A stretch of 15,765 nucleotides of DNA from positions 1 to 15,765 of the forward strand of contig PMHI01000297.1 of assembly GCA_003156615.1 (NCBI GenBank), read 5' to 3'. This DNA comes from Acidobacteriaceae bacterium (GTDB lineage Bacteria; Acidobacteriota; Terriglobia; Terriglobales; SbA1). Below are positions 13,887-15,765 of this stretch, one piece after another (position 1 is the stretch's first letter; every line of letters starts with the position of its first letter). The notes under the pieces were generated by a model. It was not told the DNA's origin, searched no databases, and saw nothing but the letters and a program-made list of their open reading frames with translations. The translations under genes and the position numbers were made by a program.

Positions 13887-14804
13887 ATGCGCACAACACA
13901 TTTACGTCAGGCCGACCTCAACCTGCTGGTCGTCTTCACGGTTCTTGCGGAAGAACGGAACGTCACACGAGCCGCAACCCGGCTTTTGCTCAGCCAGCCA
14001 GCCGTGAGCCGCGCATTGCAACGGTTGCGGCAGATGTTTCACGACGACCTACTCATCAGGAGTTCATCGGGATATGAACCCACTCCCAAGGGACAACGCC
14101 TTTTACACGAACTGGAAATGTCCCTGCCCCGCTTGGATCGTCTGCTCAGCGGTAGGGACTTTGATCCCACGATGGAAGAAACGCCGTTCCGAATTGCCGC
14201 GATCGATCACGCGTGTCATGTAGTCTGTCCGTTGTTATGCCGGACTGTGCTTGCAGCCGGATTGAGAGTCTCCTTCACTTTTCTACCACTGCACGATGGG
14301 CAGTTTGAGGCGATGGAAAAGGGCAGACTTGACTTGATGTTGGTCGCGGACGACGGCTACGCTCCGACGCACTTCGTGAAGGAAACCATTTTCGAGGTTA
14401 GTTTTGTTTGTGTAGTGGCGAAGGAGAGCCGCTTCTCGGGAGCATTGACGCTGAAACAATATCTCGCCGCAGATCACATCGGAATCAGCATCCTGGGCGG
14501 AATCCAGACGATCCCGGAAAAGAGATTGGCCGCGATCGGAGCCAAACGCCGCTGCCGCATCTGGGTGCCTTATCACACGGCAGCAATCCAGAGTCTTGCC
14601 GGTACAAACCTGGTCGCGACAGTACCTCGGCGCATGGCGGAGCTAGAATCGTCTAATCCTGGCATAAAAATTCTGAAGGCACCGGCAGTACTCGGAACGT
14701 TCAAGTATCTGATGTCTTGGCATCCGCGGATGAATACCGACTCCGCCCACACTTGGTTGCGTTCTACTATCCGCGGGGCAGTGAAGGGAATATCGATTGT
14801 GTGA
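13887..14804 (+). CDS. LysR-type transcriptional regulator
   Basis: The protein is 305 residues from the ATG at 13887, the normal length. The frame extends to 13776, but the upstream part is not LysR-like and would cross the divergent SDR start. The N-terminus MRTTHLRQADLNLLVVFTVL leads into the winged helix-turn-helix at about 24-65 (VTRAATRLLLSQPAVSRALQRLR, then FHDDLLIRSSSGYEPTPKG), followed by the effector-binding domain with two alpha/beta subdomains (for example FRIAAIDHACHVVCPLL and DLMLVADDGYAPTHFVKE). The layout resembles the NodD/PnbR/LeuO branch. There is no Shine-Dalgarno sequence, consistent with a short or absent leader. It diverges from two SDR genes and probably activates them in response to an unknown small molecule. 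Confidence 0.92.
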   Translation: MRTTHLRQADLNLLVVFTVLAEERNVTRAATRLLLSQPAVSRALQRLRQMFHDDLLIRSSSGYEPTPKGQRLLHELEMSLPRLDRLLSGRDFDPTMEETPFRIAAIDHACHVVCPLLCRTVLAAGLRVSFTFLPLHDGQFEAMEKGRLDLMLVADDGYAPTHFVKETIFEVSFVCVVAKESRFSGALTLKQYLAADHIGISILGGIQTIPEKRLAAIGAKRRCRIWVPYHTAAIQSLAGTNLVATVPRRMAELESSNPGIKILKAPAVLGTFKYLMSWHPRMNTDSAHTWLRSTIRGAVKGISIV

Positions 14805-15174
14805 GGTAACGGCCTCAGCGCACGACTGACTATCAGTCAGTCGAGTGCAATCTTACAGAGGGTTTGGGCAATCTGGTGTACCGGGACTGGAAGCAGCGTG
14901 ATCGGCTGGACTTCGCGATGACGGTAAGACTTCGAGGCTGAAGCGGACCTTTGTTGCACCCTTCATTGTCACGTGCCCGGATTCGCACTTTGCCCTTGGG
15001 GGAGATTGGCGGGGTTTTGAGCCAGGGCGCCCTACCGCACGCGCCGTATAGCTGCAACAGTTTAGTCAACCGAAGCTATCTGCTTCACGGGATTGTTTGT
15101 GGCGACAGCGCTCATCATATGGAGGGGCTGACTCGGGTCCTGGGCGGCTCGCGGCAATCCGGAGGTAATCCGCT
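14805..15174. other. Intergenic region with one palindrome, 370 bp
   Basis: Apart from the palindrome at 14823-14843 I see nothing convincing. Open frames on both strands at 14833-15205 lack starts with ribosome-binding sites and have no recognisable domains; a short plus frame reading NLVYRDWKQRDRLDFAMTVR before a stop near 14942 may be a chance or a decayed fragment. Confidence 0.5.
14823..14843. repeat. Perfect 9-bp inverted repeat after the LysR gene
   Basis: CGACTGACT (14823-14831) and AGTCAGTCG (14835-14843) flank ATC, 19 bases after the LysR stop codon. The flanks GCAC and GTGC extend the pairing with a 2-base bulge. No T-run follows. It could end the LysR transcript, but the ACTGACT/AGTCAGT form is also typical of TetR-family operators. 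Confidence 0.6.
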
Positions 15175-15402
15175 TCAGTTGAAAGCCGGTTTTGCGATGT
15201 TATAGATACGGCCATCGGGCATCCTCCGCTTGCGAATGTCGAACGTAGTCAGTTCGCTCGCCTCTTCGGTGCGCAACTCGTTCTGTACGAGCGGTTCCAG
15301 GAAAGCCCAATCCCAGAACGTATCGACCTCGTCTGACCTCGGTACCCGCGCGTGGTTGTGACCTTCGGTGCTGCTACCGCAGCTTTCCACGACCACGGAC
15401 AA
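15175..15402 (-). CDS. Unrecognised ORF downstream of the tannase-family gene
   Basis: This frame gives 75 residues from a TTG at 15402 and is open back to a TGA near 15427, with no ATG and no ribosome-binding site. The composition is protein-like (DTFWDWAFLEPLVQNELRT, then TTFDIRKRRMPDGRIYN), with balanced charge. It may be the C-terminal remnant of a larger gene that lost its front, or a small gene with a weak start. It lies 62 bases after the tannase-family stop on the same strand. I do not recognise the family. Confidence 0.35.
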   Translation of the reverse strand: MSVVVESCGSSTEGHNHARVPRSDEVDTFWDWAFLEPLVQNELRTEEASELTTFDIRKRRMPDGRIYNIAKPAFN

Positions 15403-15463
15403 GTCATAGGCGTAAGCTGCTTCAACTCACCGGTTGCGACCTTCAGTCGCCAGAACATCCAGC

Positions 15464-15765
15464 TTATTTCTTCGGCCGCTCGCACTCAAAGTTCGCCGCG
15501 TCATTCGGATCGCCGCTGCCTTTGTACTTCGCTGCCTGCGGATAGGGGCACAAAGGCCGCGTCATCTTCGCGTGCATTCGGTCTTGGCCTTCGAACTTCG
15601 ATGCAATAATTATTGACGGCGCCGTGGCCTTTTCCACCCACTGCTCCAAAGACGCGTCTACGCTGTGCTGCGGGTTGTCGAAGTTCAGATCACCGACCGC
15701 TCCGAACGAATCCGGTCCCGGTCCTCCGGCGCAGTGTTGCACGCCCGGCGCCATGTAGAGGCGGA
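15464..15765 (-). CDS. Tannase/feruloyl esterase family protein, C-terminal part (runs off window)
   Basis: The frame is open from the right edge of the window to the stop at 15464, showing the last 100 residues. It begins RLYMAPGVQHCAGGPGPDSF, the family's conserved C-terminal block. The His-Cys pair fits the CS-D-HC signature, in which His is the catalytic base and the Cys is bonded to the one beside the nucleophilic Ser. ALEQWVEKG-like text follows (SLEQWVEKATAPSIIIASKF), then TRPLCPYPQAAKYKGSGDPNDAANFEC, again typical. The family cleaves ester bonds of gallic or hydroxycinnamic acids in plant material and is usually secreted. The catalytic Ser and Asp are outside the window. Confidence 0.88.
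   Translation of the reverse strand, partial: RLYMAPGVQHCAGGPGPDSFGAVGDLNFDNPQHSVDASLEQWVEKATAPSIIIASKFEGQDRMHAKMTRPLCPYPQAAKYKGSGDPNDAANFECERPKK

Noticed and set aside
14833..15205. Overlapping ORFs on both strands (78 and 84 aa)
   Set aside because: They mirror each other, lack start signals, and encode no recognised domain.

Overview
The window looks like a soil-type Acidobacteriota (Terriglobia-like) chromosome fragment. The main reasons are a very large Oar-like outer-membrane receptor with an N-terminal carboxypeptidase-regulatory-like domain, several secreted proteins of a style common in that phylum, and the 3' end of a tannase/feruloyl-esterase gene. This assignment is inference from gene style. 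No rRNA, tRNA, phage, transposase or CRISPR was seen.

Layout. (1) 1-1653: the 5' end of an unrecognised secreted protein (minus strand, runs off the window), a small DUF2846-like secreted protein (plus strand), and a doubtful small membrane ORF. (2) 1714-5301: the Oar-like TonB-dependent receptor (minus strand), with a 336-bp upstream region holding short repeats. (3) 5638-7008: a TetR-family repressor gene followed by a Tat-exported SnoaL/NTF2-like protein. Two nearly identical operators sit before and after the repressor gene, the first covering its -10 box and start codon. (4) 7337-8089: an orphan LytTR DNA-binding protein and a decayed secreted-protein gene. (5) 8141-9403: a secreted protein with a TonB-C-like C-terminus (minus strand). 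(6) 9655-11299: an exported epoxide-hydrolase-like alpha/beta hydrolase diverging from a second TetR-family gene, with a palindrome over both -10 boxes. (7) 11300-11971: a non-coding stretch with three successive hairpins, then a VOC-family gene broken by an internal deletion. (8) 12063-14804: two short-chain dehydrogenase genes in one probable operon, diverging from a LysR-type regulator. (9) 14805-15765: a strong palindrome, an unrecognised ORF, and the tannase-family C-terminus running off the window.

Three units share one plan: a local one-component regulator (TetR, TetR, LysR) beside the small enzyme or binding-protein genes it probably controls. That suggests an accessory region for handling small organic compounds. 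At least two genes are visibly decayed, so the region appears to be in flux. I saw no clearly new multi-gene system. The strongest observations are the matched operator pair with a probable leaderless repressor mRNA, the overlapping divergent promoters at 10643-10673, the two readable pseudogenes, and the hairpin cluster at 11450-11563.
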